In this document: piece after piece, positions 36,930-46,602 of the stretch
How positions within the stretch are numbered: the first letter of the stretch is position 1
Layout of the letters: the number at the start of each line of letters is the position of its first letter
Source: Helicobacter anseris
GTDB taxonomy: Bacteria; Campylobacterota; Campylobacteria; Campylobacterales; Helicobacteraceae
NCBI RefSeq assembly: GCF_003364335.1
Contig: NZ_NXLX01000011.1
Coordinates: 1 to 54,383 of the forward strand
DNA: 54,383 bases
Direction of reading: 5' to 3'
Notes under the pieces: generated by a model
What the model was told of the DNA's origin: nothing
Seen by the model: only the letters and a program-made list of their open reading frames with translations
Databases searched by the model: none
Translations under genes and position numbers: made by a program

Positions 36930-37305
36930 AATTGTTTTTATTGTTTTGATGCTAAGCCTTTTAATATCAAAACCTATTGAGTGGAATTTTGAAAAAAATT
37001 TTGCTTTGCAAAAAGAAGAAAAAGTTGTAGCAAAAGTTGCAATAGGTTCAGAGATGAAAAATTTTTCAATGCGTTGGACATTGTTTAAGAAAGAAGGGCT
37101 TGTAATTTTGTTAAAATACGATAATTTTATGCATCAGTTTATTTTATATCCGGATTATCAAAGAAATACTTTTGTATTAAAACTTCAGGATAATGGAAGC
37201 TTTGAAGATTCTAAAATGGTGTTGGTTTTTAAGGAATTTAAGGATAAGCAAGCATATTTTTGGATTGGTATTCAAGGGGATACTGAATTTTTTATGGAGC
37301 AATAA
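36922..37305 (+). CDS. small exported protein of unknown function
   Basis: 127 residues with an N-terminal signal peptide or anchor (MNKIVFIVLMLSLLIS), then alternating strands with several aromatics (NFSMRWTLFKKEGLVILL, KQAYFWIGIQGDTEFF). This suggests a small periplasmic beta-barrel or beta-sandwich. I recognise no family. An equivalent gene is in the same place in H. pylori. It overlaps the DUF2018 gene by 8 bp. Confidence 0.7.
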   Translation: MNKIVFIVLMLSLLISKPIEWNFEKNFALQKEEKVVAKVAIGSEMKNFSMRWTLFKKEGLVILLKYDNFMHQFILYPDYQRNTFVLKLQDNGSFEDSKMVLVFKEFKDKQAYFWIGIQGDTEFFMEQ

Positions 37306-37313
37306 AAGAATAT

Positions 37314-38207
37314 ATGTTATTGGAAATAGAAAAAAAAATTGCAAGTTTCATTGAGCAAGTAGATAGTAGTTTTGTGCAAGAGTTGTTTGCAAAAATTCAG
37401 CATGGTAAAATGTTGCGCTCCAAGCTTATGTTGGCAATTTGCCCAAAACATCCAGATATTATTACTCTATGTGCAATTATTGAAATGATACAAATTGCTT
37501 CTTTGTTGCACGATGATGTGATTGATGAGGCTCATATTAGAAGGGGTAGCCCCTCTATTAACGCAGTTTTTGGAAATAAAAATGCAATTATGCTTGGTGA
37601 TATTTTTTATGCTCAAGCTTTTTTAAAATTAACCTCATTTGATAGAAATATTGCTCAAAATGTAGCAGAATGTGTTGTGAGATTATCAAGGGGTGAGATA
37701 CATGATGTTGTTATGGGAAATAGTTTTCAGGAGAGCAAGGAGAGGTATTTTTCCATGATTGAAGATAAAACAGCATCACTTATAGCTTCTAGTGCAAAGA
37801 GTGCGGCTATTTTGGCAAATCTTGATTCTGAAAAATATTATACTTATGGATTAAATTTAGGGATTGCATTTCAGATCATTGATGACTTATTAGATGTGTT
37901 TGGTGATGAAAAAAAATTAGGGAAACCTGCAATGAGTGATTATGCAGAAGGAAAGACCACATTGCCTTACTTGCTGTTGTATCAAAGTTTGTCGCAAGCA
38001 GATAAACAAAAACTTAAGAGTTATTTTAGAATCTCTTCTATGGAAGCAAAAGAATGGATTAGTGAAAAAATGCAAGAAAAAGAAATTTTTGAAAAAACTC
38101 AAGATATGGCAAGATTTTTTGCCAATAAGGCTTTAGAGAGCATAGAGGGTGAAAATAATCTTAAGCTTGAAGAAATTATCAAAAATATGATTTATAGAGA
38201 GTTTTAA
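37314..38207 (+). CDS. ispB: trans-polyprenyl diphosphate synthase
   Basis: 297 residues. The first Asp-rich motif is LLHDDVIDEAHIRRG and the second IIDDLLDVFGDEKKLGK. GKMLRSKLML carries the IPP-binding basic residues. It makes the side chain of menaquinone (octaprenyl-type by analogy with Helicobacter). Chain length cannot be read with certainty. It ends one base into hemA. Confidence 0.9.
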   Translation: MLLEIEKKIASFIEQVDSSFVQELFAKIQHGKMLRSKLMLAICPKHPDIITLCAIIEMIQIASLLHDDVIDEAHIRRGSPSINAVFGNKNAIMLGDIFYAQAFLKLTSFDRNIAQNVAECVVRLSRGEIHDVVMGNSFQESKERYFSMIEDKTASLIASSAKSAAILANLDSEKYYTYGLNLGIAFQIIDDLLDVFGDEKKLGKPAMSDYAEGKTTLPYLLLYQSLSQADKQKLKSYFRISSMEAKEWISEKMQEKEIFEKTQDMARFFANKALESIEGENNLKLEEIIKNMIYREF

Positions 38208-39535
38208 TGGAAAAGAAGTTGCAATATTTTGCTTTAAGTTTTTCTCATAAAAAAACACCTATTGAGTTACGAGAAAGATTAGCGTTTGCGGATAATGCAG
38301 AAATTTATCTTTTTTTACAACAAATTAAACAATTAGAAAGTATTGAAGAAGTGATTTTGCTTTCTACATGTAATCGTGTGGAGTTGTATTGTTATGCTCA
38401 CACTTTTGAAGAAACAAAAAATTTTATTTTAAAAAATCTATCCCAAACAAAAAAAATAGACTTAGCATTATTAAATCAGAGTGTTGAGATTCATGAACAT
38501 ATTGAAGCAATCCATTATATTTTTTGTGTTGCTAGTAGTTTGGAGAGTGTTGTAGTAGGTGAAACACAAATTGCTGGACAGCTTAAGGATGCATACAAGA
38601 CTTGCTTTGATGCAGGGTTTTGCTCCAAAGCCTTTACGCGCTTGATACATTTTGCCTTTAGATGTGCAGCCAAAGTAAGAAATCATACCCAAATATCTGG
38701 TAATGCGACATCTGTGGCATCTGTTGCTATTCATCAAGCAAAATCTTTACAAAAACAATATGGCTTTGATAAAAAAGCTTTGGTGATAGGTATGGGGGAA
38801 ATGGGTATTTTGAGTGCAAAATATTTATTAGATGATGATTATGATGTTATGATTTGTAATAGAAATCAACAGAGAATCCAAGATTTTATCTCACAATGTG
38901 ATATAAAACAAAAGCAAAAAATTAGTATTTGTGAATTTGAACACTTACAGGAAAAGATAAATGTATATCCACTGCTTTTTAGTGCTACTGGTGCATCAGA
39001 ACCAATTATTTTAAAAAATATGATAAAGAGCGTTGATTTTAAGCGTTTTTGGTTTGATTTGGCAATACCTAGAGATATCGAACATTTTGAAGATGAGAAA
39101 ATTGAGCTTTTTGTAGTAGATGATTTAAAACAAGTGGCACAGGAAAATTTAAATCTAAGAAAAGAATCTCTTCATAAGGCTTATGAGATTGTTGGCATTG
39201 CTACAATGGAGTTTTCTCAATGGTTACAAACCCTAGATGTGGAACCTTTGATAAAAAAGATTAGAGAAATGGCAAAAGAAGCTTCTTTAAGAGAAATAAA
39301 TAGAGCGGTTAAAAAGGGATATATTCCTAAAGAATATCAGCATAATGTAGAAAAGGTTATACATCAGGCCTTTAATGTCTTTTTGCATAAGCCTACGCAA
39401 AATCTGAGAGATCAAGTCAATAAACAAGAAATTGATATTATTATTGAATCCATTAAGAATTTTTTTAGTATTGATGAGGATTCTTTGCTTATCAATACTT
39501 ATAAATGTGAATATGATACCTCTAAGTCAGAATAA
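38207..39535 (+). CDS. hemA: glutamyl-tRNA reductase
   Basis: 442 residues that make glutamate-1-semialdehyde, the first step of C5 tetrapyrrole synthesis. The catalytic Cys is in LLSTCNRVELY (about residue 50). VVGETQIAGQ and the NADPH site GMGEMGILSAKYL (about 196-208) are typical, and a C-terminal dimer helix is present. It lies in the order ispB-hemA-proS-fxsA-hemC, so two heme genes share the run. Confidence 0.96.
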   Translation: MEKKLQYFALSFSHKKTPIELRERLAFADNAEIYLFLQQIKQLESIEEVILLSTCNRVELYCYAHTFEETKNFILKNLSQTKKIDLALLNQSVEIHEHIEAIHYIFCVASSLESVVVGETQIAGQLKDAYKTCFDAGFCSKAFTRLIHFAFRCAAKVRNHTQISGNATSVASVAIHQAKSLQKQYGFDKKALVIGMGEMGILSAKYLLDDDYDVMICNRNQQRIQDFISQCDIKQKQKISICEFEHLQEKINVYPLLFSATGASEPIILKNMIKSVDFKRFWFDLAIPRDIEHFEDEKIELFVVDDLKQVAQENLNLRKESLHKAYEIVGIATMEFSQWLQTLDVEPLIKKIREMAKEASLREINRAVKKGYIPKEYQHNVEKVIHQAFNVFLHKPTQNLRDQVNKQEIDIIIESIKNFFSIDEDSLLINTYKCEYDTSKSE

Positions 39536-39544
39536 GGAATAAAA

Positions 39545-41290
39545 ATGCGTTTTTCTCAATTTTTCATACCTACAACTAAAGAAACCCCAAAAGATGCAGT
39601 TTTAAAAAGCCATCAATATCTTATTCGTGGTGGTTATATTCATCAAGTTGGAAGTGGAATCTATAATTTTTTACCACTTGGAAAAAGAGTGCTAGATAAA
39701 ATTTCTAAAATTATCAAGGAAGAAATGGACAGGGCTGGTGCGATTGAAATTATGATGGGCTTTACTACCCCAGCAGAATTATGGAAGCAGACAGGACGCT
39801 ATGATAAATATGGCAAAGAGCTTTTGAGATTTAAAGATAGAAAGGATAATGAGTTTGTTTTAGGGCCGACATGTGAAGAAACAGTAACAGATATTGCAAA
39901 AAACTTTATTAAAAGCTATAAAAATTTACCATTAAATCTTTATCAAATTCACTTAAAGTTTAGAGATGAGGTGCGACCGAGATTTGGATTGATGCGTGGT
40001 AGGGAATTTGTCATGAAAGATGCTTATAGTTTTCATTCAAGCTATGAGGATTTAAATAAAGAGTTTGAAAATATGCATCAAACATATCAAAGAATTTTTC
40101 ATAGGCTTGGTCTTGATTTTAGAGTGGTGGATGCAGATAGTGGAGCTATTGGTGGAAGTGGGAGTAAGGAGTTTATGGTTTTGGCTGATTGTGGAGAAGA
40201 TACAATTGCTATTTGCAATCAGTGTGATTATGCTTCAAATATTGAAGCTGCTAAAAGACAAAAACGCACAACACAAGCAATAGCTCCAAAAGCAGAATTT
40301 GCAAAATTTAATACCCCAAATATTTCTAGTGTTAAAGATTTATGTGAGTTTTTTAAGATTGATGCTTTTTATATTCTTAAGGCAGTGGTTAAAAAAATTA
40401 TCTTTTTACCAGAATCACAAAAAGAATCAGCTCTTGCTTTTTTCTTTTTAAGAGGAGATGATGAGCTAGAAGAAACCAAAGCGCTTAATGTGCTAAATAA
40501 CTTTGGAGCAGGTGCGCTAGAGATTGTTGATGCGACACAGCAAGATATTAGAGAAGCACAGCTTTTTGAAGGTTTTATAGGGCCTTATGCTCTAAAGAAT
40601 CTTACACAGAGCGACTTTATTTTCTTTGATGAGGATTTGAGAGAAGAGAGAGATTTGATTTGTGGAGCTAATGAGATTGATAAGCATTTTGTTGGTGTGG
40701 ATTTAAGCACTTTTGATGGTTTGAAATATGCGGATTTAGCCAAGATTAAAGAAGGAGATTTGTGTCCTCATTGTGAAGGTGTTATTGCTTATAAAAAAGG
40801 GATTGAGGTCGGGCATATTTTTAAATTAGCAGATCGATATTCTAAAGATATGAATGCAGTATTCTTAGATTCTAATGGTAAAAGTATGCCATTTATTATG
40901 GGATGTTATGGGATTGGTGTTTCAAGACTACTTCCAGCAATTTTGGAGCAAAAGAGTGATGAGCTTGGTTGTGTTTGGAGTGTAACAACAGCACCTTTTT
41001 TGGTTGATATTATTCTTTCAAACACAAAAGATGATAGACAAGTGGATTTTGCAAATTTGCTTTATGAAAAACTACAAAAAGATTCTATTGAAGTATTATT
41101 GGATGATAGAAATGAGCGTTTTGGGTTTAAGATGAAGGATTTTGAACTCATTGGCATAAGCTTTGGAATCATTGTAGGCAAGGAATTAGAAAATAATCAA
41201 GTAGAATTAGTTGTAAGAGATGGTATGCAAAAGCAAGTGATATCAGCAGATATTGAAAAAATTACAACTCTCATCAAGGAAAAATTATGA
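39545..41290 (+). CDS. proS: proline-tRNA ligase (bacterial type with editing insert)
   Basis: 581 residues. Class II motifs: VGSGIYNFLPLGKRV (motif 1 region), FRDEVRPRFGLMRGREFVMK (motif 2) and MGCYGIGVSRLLPAI (motif 3). Between motifs 2 and 3, about 225-385, lies the INS domain that deacylates Ala-tRNA-Pro. The anticodon-binding domain is at the C-terminus. It is cognate to the tRNA-Pro at 32265. It overlaps fxsA by 4 bp. Confidence 0.96.
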   Translation: MRFSQFFIPTTKETPKDAVLKSHQYLIRGGYIHQVGSGIYNFLPLGKRVLDKISKIIKEEMDRAGAIEIMMGFTTPAELWKQTGRYDKYGKELLRFKDRKDNEFVLGPTCEETVTDIAKNFIKSYKNLPLNLYQIHLKFRDEVRPRFGLMRGREFVMKDAYSFHSSYEDLNKEFENMHQTYQRIFHRLGLDFRVVDADSGAIGGSGSKEFMVLADCGEDTIAICNQCDYASNIEAAKRQKRTTQAIAPKAEFAKFNTPNISSVKDLCEFFKIDAFYILKAVVKKIIFLPESQKESALAFFFLRGDDELEETKALNVLNNFGAGALEIVDATQQDIREAQLFEGFIGPYALKNLTQSDFIFFDEDLREERDLICGANEIDKHFVGVDLSTFDGLKYADLAKIKEGDLCPHCEGVIAYKKGIEVGHIFKLADRYSKDMNAVFLDSNGKSMPFIMGCYGIGVSRLLPAILEQKSDELGCVWSVTTAPFLVDIILSNTKDDRQVDFANLLYEKLQKDSIEVLLDDRNERFGFKMKDFELIGISFGIIVGKELENNQVELVVRDGMQKQVISADIEKITTLIKEKL

Positions 41291-41691
41291 ATTTTTTTAG
41301 AATTTTCTTTTTGATTTATCTGATTTTAGAAATCATTGGGGTGGTTTATGTAGGAAAGCATTTTGGTGTTTTTATCATGTTTTCAGAAATGATTATTAGT
41401 GCTTTTATTGGGGGTCTTATTATCTTAAATACACAGGCAAATATTTTAGATACCTTGAGAGGTTTTTCTCAAAGTAGTGCAAATCCTATGGATTTTGTGA
41501 GAGGTAATTTTGCAAAAGCTTTTGGAGGATTACTATTGATTTTTCCAGGGGTATTTTGTGATATTTTTGGAGTGCTTATTCTTATTAATGCTTATTTTAT
41601 TTTAAAACCTAAGCAAACATTTCAAGATAAAAATTCTGATGAAGATATTATTGATATTGAAGTATTAGAAAAGGATGAGGGTAAATCGTGA
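41287..41691 (+). CDS. fxsA: FxsA-family membrane protein
   Basis: 134 residues with about four hydrophobic segments and the FxsA signature region ([19 protein letters not shown]), then an acidic cytosolic tail. E. coli FxsA influences exclusion of phage T7, but the basic role of the family is unclear. It overlaps proS at its start and hemC at its end by 4 bp. Confidence 0.82.
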   Translation: MNFFRIFFLIYLILEIIGVVYVGKHFGVFIMFSEMIISAFIGGLIILNTQANILDTLRGFSQSSANPMDFVRGNFAKAFGGLLLIFPGVFCDIFGVLILINAYFILKPKQTFQDKNSDEDIIDIEVLEKDEGKS

Positions 41692-42623
41692 GAGAAATAG
41701 TAATTGGAACAAGAGGAAGTTTGCTTGCATTGTGGCAAGCAGAACATATTAAAAAAAGATTGCAAGAAGAACTAGGTATTGCTTGCAGACTTGAGATTGT
41801 TAAGACAAAAGGGGATAAAATTTTAGATGTACCACTTGCAAAGATTGGGGGCAAGGGGCTTTTTACAAAAGAGCTTGAAGAGCTTTTGTTAAGGAAAGAG
41901 ATAGATTTAGCGGTGCATTCACTTAAAGATGTTCCTGTTGAGTTTGTTGATGGCTTAAATCTTGCTTGTATTACAAAAAGAGAAGATGTGAGAGATTGTT
42001 TTTTGAGTGTTAAATATCCCAATTTACAATCCTTGCCTTTAAATGCAAAAGTTGGCACTACTTCATTGCGTCGTTCTATGCAATTAAAAGCTTTGCGTCA
42101 AGATTTGGATACGCAAAGCTTAAGAGGCAATGTGCAGACAAGATTAAAGCGTCTTTTTGATGGTGATTTTGATGCCATTATTTTGGCAAAAGCAGGACTT
42201 AATCGCTTGGAAATTTCTCAAGATGAAATACCTTTTATGCAAGTTTTTGAAATAGATGAGATGATACCTGCAATGGGTCAGGGTGCATTGGGAATAGAAG
42301 CACGAATTACAGATCCTTTGTTTTCTCAACTTTTTGCTTTAAATGATGATGAGACTTTTATTTGCACACAAGCTGAAAGATCTTTTATTAGAGCATTAAA
42401 TGGTGGATGTCAAGTCCCTATAGGGGTTCATGCGGAAATTGAAGGTGCTAATATAAGACTGAGTGCTATTTTGGGTTTGCCAAATGGTGAAAAGATTTTA
42501 AAAGAAAGCCTTTGTGGAGCAAAAAAAGATTTTGAAAAACTTGGTATATCTTTAGCACAAAGTTTTATAAAAAAAGGTGCAATGGAAATTTTAGCAGAAG
42601 CACAAGAAATGGCTTTTGCTTAA
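41688..42623 (+). CDS. hemC: hydroxymethylbilane synthase (porphobilinogen deaminase)
   Basis: 311 residues that polymerise four porphobilinogens. [33 protein letters not shown] and [13 protein letters not shown] are family hallmarks. The dipyrromethane cofactor Cys is in [12 protein letters not shown] (about residue 240). The start is GTG at 41688, six bases after GAGGG, overlapping fxsA by 4 bp. Confidence 0.96.
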   Translation: MREIVIGTRGSLLALWQAEHIKKRLQEELGIACRLEIVKTKGDKILDVPLAKIGGKGLFTKELEELLLRKEIDLAVHSLKDVPVEFVDGLNLACITKREDVRDCFLSVKYPNLQSLPLNAKVGTTSLRRSMQLKALRQDLDTQSLRGNVQTRLKRLFDGDFDAIILAKAGLNRLEISQDEIPFMQVFEIDEMIPAMGQGALGIEARITDPLFSQLFALNDDETFICTQAERSFIRALNGGCQVPIGVHAEIEGANIRLSAILGLPNGEKILKESLCGAKKDFEKLGISLAQSFIKKGAMEILAEAQEMAFA

Positions 42624-42626
42624 TTT

Positions 42627-43811
42627 TTATAGTTTTTCAAAAATAGTTTTAGCTTTTAGAATCCATATTGATAATGCAATAAATGCGATACTGCTTAGTA
42701 TAATATAAGCATTTTGATATCCTAAATATTGGGCTGTAAAGCCACCAAGAGTGCTACTTAGTGCCCCTCCAATACTTCCTATGGTGATGATAAAAGAAAA
42801 ACCCGTATTGATATAACCGCTCCCTTTTAATAAAATGACTGCAATAAGTGGCAAAATTATTCCCGTGATTCCAGCCCCTATACCATCTAGTATTTGTGCA
42901 ATTATCATTGCAAGCATATTTTCATAACAACCAGCAATATATCCACGAAGAATAAGTGCACATAAGGCAATTGACATTAAATAAAAATAGATTTTAGGAT
43001 TATGGGTTTTTTTGATGATATTAGCACTAAAAAAGACAACTATAATCATAGTAGTTTGTGCAATGATTATAGTTATAGCAGCATATGCTCCAGTTGTATC
43101 AATACCTAGCGTATGTGCCCTTTGGCTAAGTAAAGGGAGCATATGTGCATTGCTTAAGTGAAAACAAAACATTATAAAGCTTATCAGTAAAATTTTTTTA
43201 TTCCATAGAATGCTCCAGAATGGACGGTATGTGGAATTATTGTTTTTACCCCTAGCAATAGTGTCATTAATAGAATCTTTAGGTATAAAACTTAGGATAA
43301 AAAGTGAAAAAATTCCCATAAGAATAGTAATAATAAAAATGGATTTAATCCCATAAAAATATGCAAAACCAAGGCTTATTATTGCACCAAAGACAGTTCC
43401 AGCATGCTTGTAGATTTCATTTTTGCTTGTTTGTTGTGTGTATTTATTTTGTCCAACAATCCCAAGAGTAATGGCTGTAAATGCAGGTGCAAGAAAGGTT
43501 CCGCTAAGTGTAATTAGGGATTGTGCGATAAGAACAAAAACAAAAGAATTGATAAAATAAATACATAAAATTGCTACAAGTATTAAAATAATCGCAATAG
43601 CTATCATAAATCGCTTATGAGTCGATCTATCAATGAGTATTCCAAATGGAACTCCAAGACACAAAGCACTTAGAGAAGCAAAGGTCATAATAAACCCAAT
43701 TTGACTCTCTAAAAAAGATTGTTCTTTCAGAAAAACACCAAGATAAGGTCCTAAACCATCTCTTACATCAGCAATAAAAAAATTTAGCCAAGCCAAAAGA
43801 CCTGAAGCCAT
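42627..43811 (-). CDS. MFS transporter, substrate unknown
   Basis: 394 residues with about 12 membrane helices in two halves joined by a charged loop (PKDSINDTIARGKNNN, about 175-190). The first cytoplasmic loop reads GVPFGILIDRSTHKR, the usual MFS loop. I choose ATG at 43811 because AAGGG lies six bases upstream. A TTG at 43827-43829 would include that site in the coding region. The N-terminal NFFIADVRDGLGPYLGVF occurs in uncharacterised efflux-type MFS proteins. It is divergent from the dehydrogenase gene. Confidence 0.85.
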   Translation of the reverse strand: MASGLLAWLNFFIADVRDGLGPYLGVFLKEQSFLESQIGFIMTFASLSALCLGVPFGILIDRSTHKRFMIAIAIILILVAILCIYFINSFVFVLIAQSLITLSGTFLAPAFTAITLGIVGQNKYTQQTSKNEIYKHAGTVFGAIISLGFAYFYGIKSIFIITILMGIFSLFILSFIPKDSINDTIARGKNNNSTYRPFWSILWNKKILLISFIMFCFHLSNAHMLPLLSQRAHTLGIDTTGAYAAITIIIAQTTMIIVVFFSANIIKKTHNPKIYFYLMSIALCALILRGYIAGCYENMLAMIIAQILDGIGAGITGIILPLIAVILLKGSGYINTGFSFIITIGSIGGALSSTLGGFTAQYLGYQNAYIILSSIAFIALSIWILKAKTIFEKL

Positions 43812-43855
43812 TAAGAAACCCTTAAACAAAAATATAGAGAGTATATCTTATTTGA

Positions 43856-43861
43856 TATAAT
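43856..43861 (+). promoter_or_regulatory. -10 box of the alcohol dehydrogenase gene
   Basis: TATAAT 32 bp before the ATG at 43893, with AAGGA at 43881-43885. It lies in the 81-bp divergent gap with the MFS gene. Confidence 0.6.
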
Positions 43862-43892
43862 TAAGCTTAAAGATTTTAGTTAAGGAAACAAA

Positions 43893-44963
43893 ATGCAAAA
43901 TATAAATTTAAATGATCGCATTCCAGCAAAAGGGTTTGCGGTTTTCTCAAAGACAGATACTTTTAAGCCTTTTGCTTTTAGCAGACACCCAGTTGGGGCA
44001 AATGATATTTTGATAGAAATTCTTTATGCTGGAATTTGTCATAGTGATATCCATAGTGCAAGGAGTGAATGGAAAGAGGGTATTTATCCTATGGTTCCAG
44101 GTCATGAAATTGCAGGTAGAGTAGTGGCTGTTGGGGCAAAAGTGACTAAATTTAAAGTAGGGGATTATGCAGGTGTTGGTTGTATGGTAAATAGTTGCGG
44201 GGAATGTGAAGCATGCAAAAAATCTCAAGAGCAATTTTGCCAAAAAAAACAAACAATTTTCACCTATGATTGTCTAGATTGCTTTCATGATAATGAACCC
44301 ACATACGGAGGGTATTCCAATAATATTGTAGTAAGTGAAAAATTTGCTATCAATGTTCCAAAAGATGCCCCTCTTGATAAAGTTGCACCTTTGCTTTGCG
44401 CAGGGATTACCACTTATGCACCTTTGAAATTTTCTAATGTGAAAGCAGGGGATAAAGTAGCAGTTGCTGGTTTTGGGGGGTTGGGCAGTATGGCTGTAAA
44501 ATATGCGATTAAAATGGGTGCTGAAGTTTATGTTTTTGCAAGAAATGAGCTTAAAAAACAAGATGCCCTAGATATGGGAGTTAGTGGCTTTTATACAAGC
44601 ACAAGAGGAGTAAAGGAGAGGTTTGATTTAATCATTTCTACCATTCCAACTGCTTATGATGTTCATAGTTATCTTAATCTTTTGAAGTTTGGTGGAGAAA
44701 TGGCAATCGTAGGATTGCCTCCAAGAGAATGTAGTCCAAAAATTGACACAATGAGTTTGGTTTTTGATGCAGGAAAAAAGGTATATGGTTCTTTGATTGG
44801 TGGGATTGCACAAACACAAGAGATGTTAGATTTTTCACTTAAACATAAAATTTATCCTGAAATTGAAGTGATTTCTGTAGAGCAAATCAATGAAGCTTAT
44901 GAAAAACTCACCAATGGCAAAGCAAGGTTTAGATATGTCATTGACATGAAAACATTGCAATAG
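43893..44963 (+). CDS. zinc-dependent alcohol dehydrogenase, cinnamyl-alcohol/YahK type
   Basis: 356 residues of the medium-chain dehydrogenase family. The catalytic zinc ligands are in GICHSDIHS (Cys about 49) and PGHEIAGRV (His, Glu about 70). The structural zinc site has four Cys in NSCGECEACKKSQEQFCQ. The NAD(P) loop is AGFGGLGSMAVKYA. The closest remembered relatives are cinnamyl-alcohol dehydrogenase-like enzymes, including one in H. pylori. The real substrate (an aldehyde, probably with NADPH) is not decidable. It is monocistronic. Confidence 0.88.
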   Translation: MQNINLNDRIPAKGFAVFSKTDTFKPFAFSRHPVGANDILIEILYAGICHSDIHSARSEWKEGIYPMVPGHEIAGRVVAVGAKVTKFKVGDYAGVGCMVNSCGECEACKKSQEQFCQKKQTIFTYDCLDCFHDNEPTYGGYSNNIVVSEKFAINVPKDAPLDKVAPLLCAGITTYAPLKFSNVKAGDKVAVAGFGGLGSMAVKYAIKMGAEVYVFARNELKKQDALDMGVSGFYTSTRGVKERFDLIISTIPTAYDVHSYLNLLKFGGEMAIVGLPPRECSPKIDTMSLVFDAGKKVYGSLIGGIAQTQEMLDFSLKHKIYPEIEVISVEQINEAYEKLTNGKARFRYVIDMKTLQ

Positions 44964-45016
44964 TGATAATTTGTAATTTATGGTAAAATCCAAAACTAAA
45001 AAATAAAAGGCGATAA

Positions 45017-46009
45017 ATGTCCATTAACTATAAAGATTCTGGGGTGAATATTGATGAGGGGAATGCCTTTGTTGAAGCAATTAAAGATGAAGTAAAAAAG
45101 ACTTATGATAAAAATGTTTTAGGAAGTTTGGGTTCTTTTGCAGGGGCTTATGCGCTTCCTAGTGGATATAAAGAGCCAGTAATGCTTGGTGCTACAGATG
45201 GAGTGGGGACAAAGTTAAAGCTTGCCATTGAGAGCAATAAACTTGATAATGTCGGGATAGATTTAGTAGCAATGTGTGTAAATGATCTTATTTGCAACTT
45301 TGGAATCCCTGCATTTTTTTTAGATTATTATGCGACAGGAAAATTAGATAAACTTAGTGCTGCAAGAGTATTGCAAGGAATTGTAAAAGGTTGTCAAGAG
45401 GCAGAATGTGCGCTTATTGGTGGCGAGACTGCAGAAATGCCTGGAATGTATCAAGGAAAGGATTTTGATTTAGCAGGTTTTGCAGTGGGGATTGCTGAAA
45501 AATCACACTTAAATAAAAATCAAAATATACAAAAAGGGCAATATTTAGTGGCACTCCCAAGTAGCGGATTGCACAGCAATGGTTTTTCTTTAGTAAGAAA
45601 AATTCTTTTTGAGGTTTTAAAAAAAGATTTTAATGAGGATTTTGATGGAAGGGCGTTGATTGATGTTTTATTGGAGCCTACAAGAATTTATGTAAAACTT
45701 TTTAAACAAGTGCAAAATCATATCGAAGGATTAGCACATATTACAGGTGGTGGGATATTAGAAAATATTCCACGAATTTTTCCAGATCATCTTGGGGCAG
45801 TGGTGGATAAAAAATCCATCAAAATACCAAAAATTTTCCAATTCCTAGCACAGCATGTTGAAACAGAAGAAAGCTTCAGGGTGTTTAATATGGGTGTGGG
45901 AATGGTATTGGTGGTAAAACCACAAAATCTTGATTTTATCTTAAAAAATACAGATGGCTATGTCATAGGTGAAGTAGTGGATACGCATAAAGGCATCAGC
46001 CTAGAATGA
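45017..46009 (+). CDS. purM: phosphoribosylformylglycinamidine cyclo-ligase
   Basis: 330 residues (AIR synthetase, purine step 5). Signatures are SYKDSGV-like NYKDSGVNIDEGN, GATDGVGTKLKLAIE, GGETAEMPGMY, SSGLHSNGFSLVR and ITGGGILENIPRIFP. H. pylori has no de novo purine synthesis as I recall, so this gene also points to a less reduced Helicobacter. Weak TAAAAT box at about 44984-44989. It overlaps the SH3 gene by 4 bp. Confidence 0.95.
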   Translation: MSINYKDSGVNIDEGNAFVEAIKDEVKKTYDKNVLGSLGSFAGAYALPSGYKEPVMLGATDGVGTKLKLAIESNKLDNVGIDLVAMCVNDLICNFGIPAFFLDYYATGKLDKLSAARVLQGIVKGCQEAECALIGGETAEMPGMYQGKDFDLAGFAVGIAEKSHLNKNQNIQKGQYLVALPSSGLHSNGFSLVRKILFEVLKKDFNEDFDGRALIDVLLEPTRIYVKLFKQVQNHIEGLAHITGGGILENIPRIFPDHLGAVVDKKSIKIPKIFQFLAQHVETEESFRVFNMGVGMVLVVKPQNLDFILKNTDGYVIGEVVDTHKGISLE

Positions 46010-46602
46010 TAAAATCAATCTTTAAATTTTTCTTTTTACATACTACTCCTTTTTTGTTTTTGATTTGTTCTTGTATTTTTTATTTGGGTTGTATGGCATA
46101 TTTCTATGACAAAGAGATTTGGAATCATTGGGTTGTTGAGGTGCGACAATATGCTATTAAAGAAGATAAAACTAAGCTGTTATTTTATAAGCAAGAGCAA
46201 GTAGAGCAAAAGATTTATCGAGCAAAAGCTAATGTTTTAAATATTAGAGAATTACCATCAGTTGATTCTAAAATCATAGGCAAGATTTACAAAAATCAAG
46301 AAGTAGTGATTTTTGATATTGAAAATAGTTGGGGAAAAATGCAAAAAGGCTATGTTTTTTTAGATCCAAAAAATATTCAAAAGCTAGATCAGACATATCA
46401 AAAGCCTAATCTAGAGCAAATGGCATTTTATAAAGTAAAGGTTTTAGCAGCCAATATTAGAAAAGAGCCTTTATCAGATTCCCCAATCATTACAAAAGCT
46501 TATCAAGGCAGTATCATAGAGGTTCAAGAAATAGATGCAATATGGGGTAAGACTAAAGATGGTTTTGTTGCATTGAGGCTTTTAGAAAAAGTCGATGAAT
46601 AA
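46006..46602 (+). CDS. membrane-anchored protein with two bacterial SH3 domains
   Basis: 198 residues. One membrane helix (about 13-33, HTTPFLFLICSCIFYLGCMAY in part) is followed by two SH3b repeats: about 70-125 (KANVLNIRELPSVDSKIIG, then WGKMQKGYVFLD) and about 142-197 (VLAANIRKEPLSDSPIITK, then WGKTKDGFVALRL). Bacterial SH3 domains usually bind peptidoglycan peptides, so a cell-wall sensing or anchoring role is likely. It overlaps both purM (4 bp) and aroE (8 bp). Confidence 0.82.
   Translation: MIKSIFKFFFLHTTPFLFLICSCIFYLGCMAYFYDKEIWNHWVVEVRQYAIKEDKTKLLFYKQEQVEQKIYRAKANVLNIRELPSVDSKIIGKIYKNQEVVIFDIENSWGKMQKGYVFLDPKNIQKLDQTYQKPNLEQMAFYKVKVLAANIRKEPLSDSPIITKAYQGSIIEVQEIDAIWGKTKDGFVALRLLEKVDE

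Noticed and set aside
37314-37316. Unusual start for the polyprenyl synthase because the ribosome binding site is weak
   Set aside because: No better in-frame start exists near, and the N-terminus fits the family; AT-rich leaders with S1-dependent initiation are common.
41648-42058. 136-codon minus-strand frame over fxsA/hemC
   Set aside because: Antisense shadow of hemC with no independent support.
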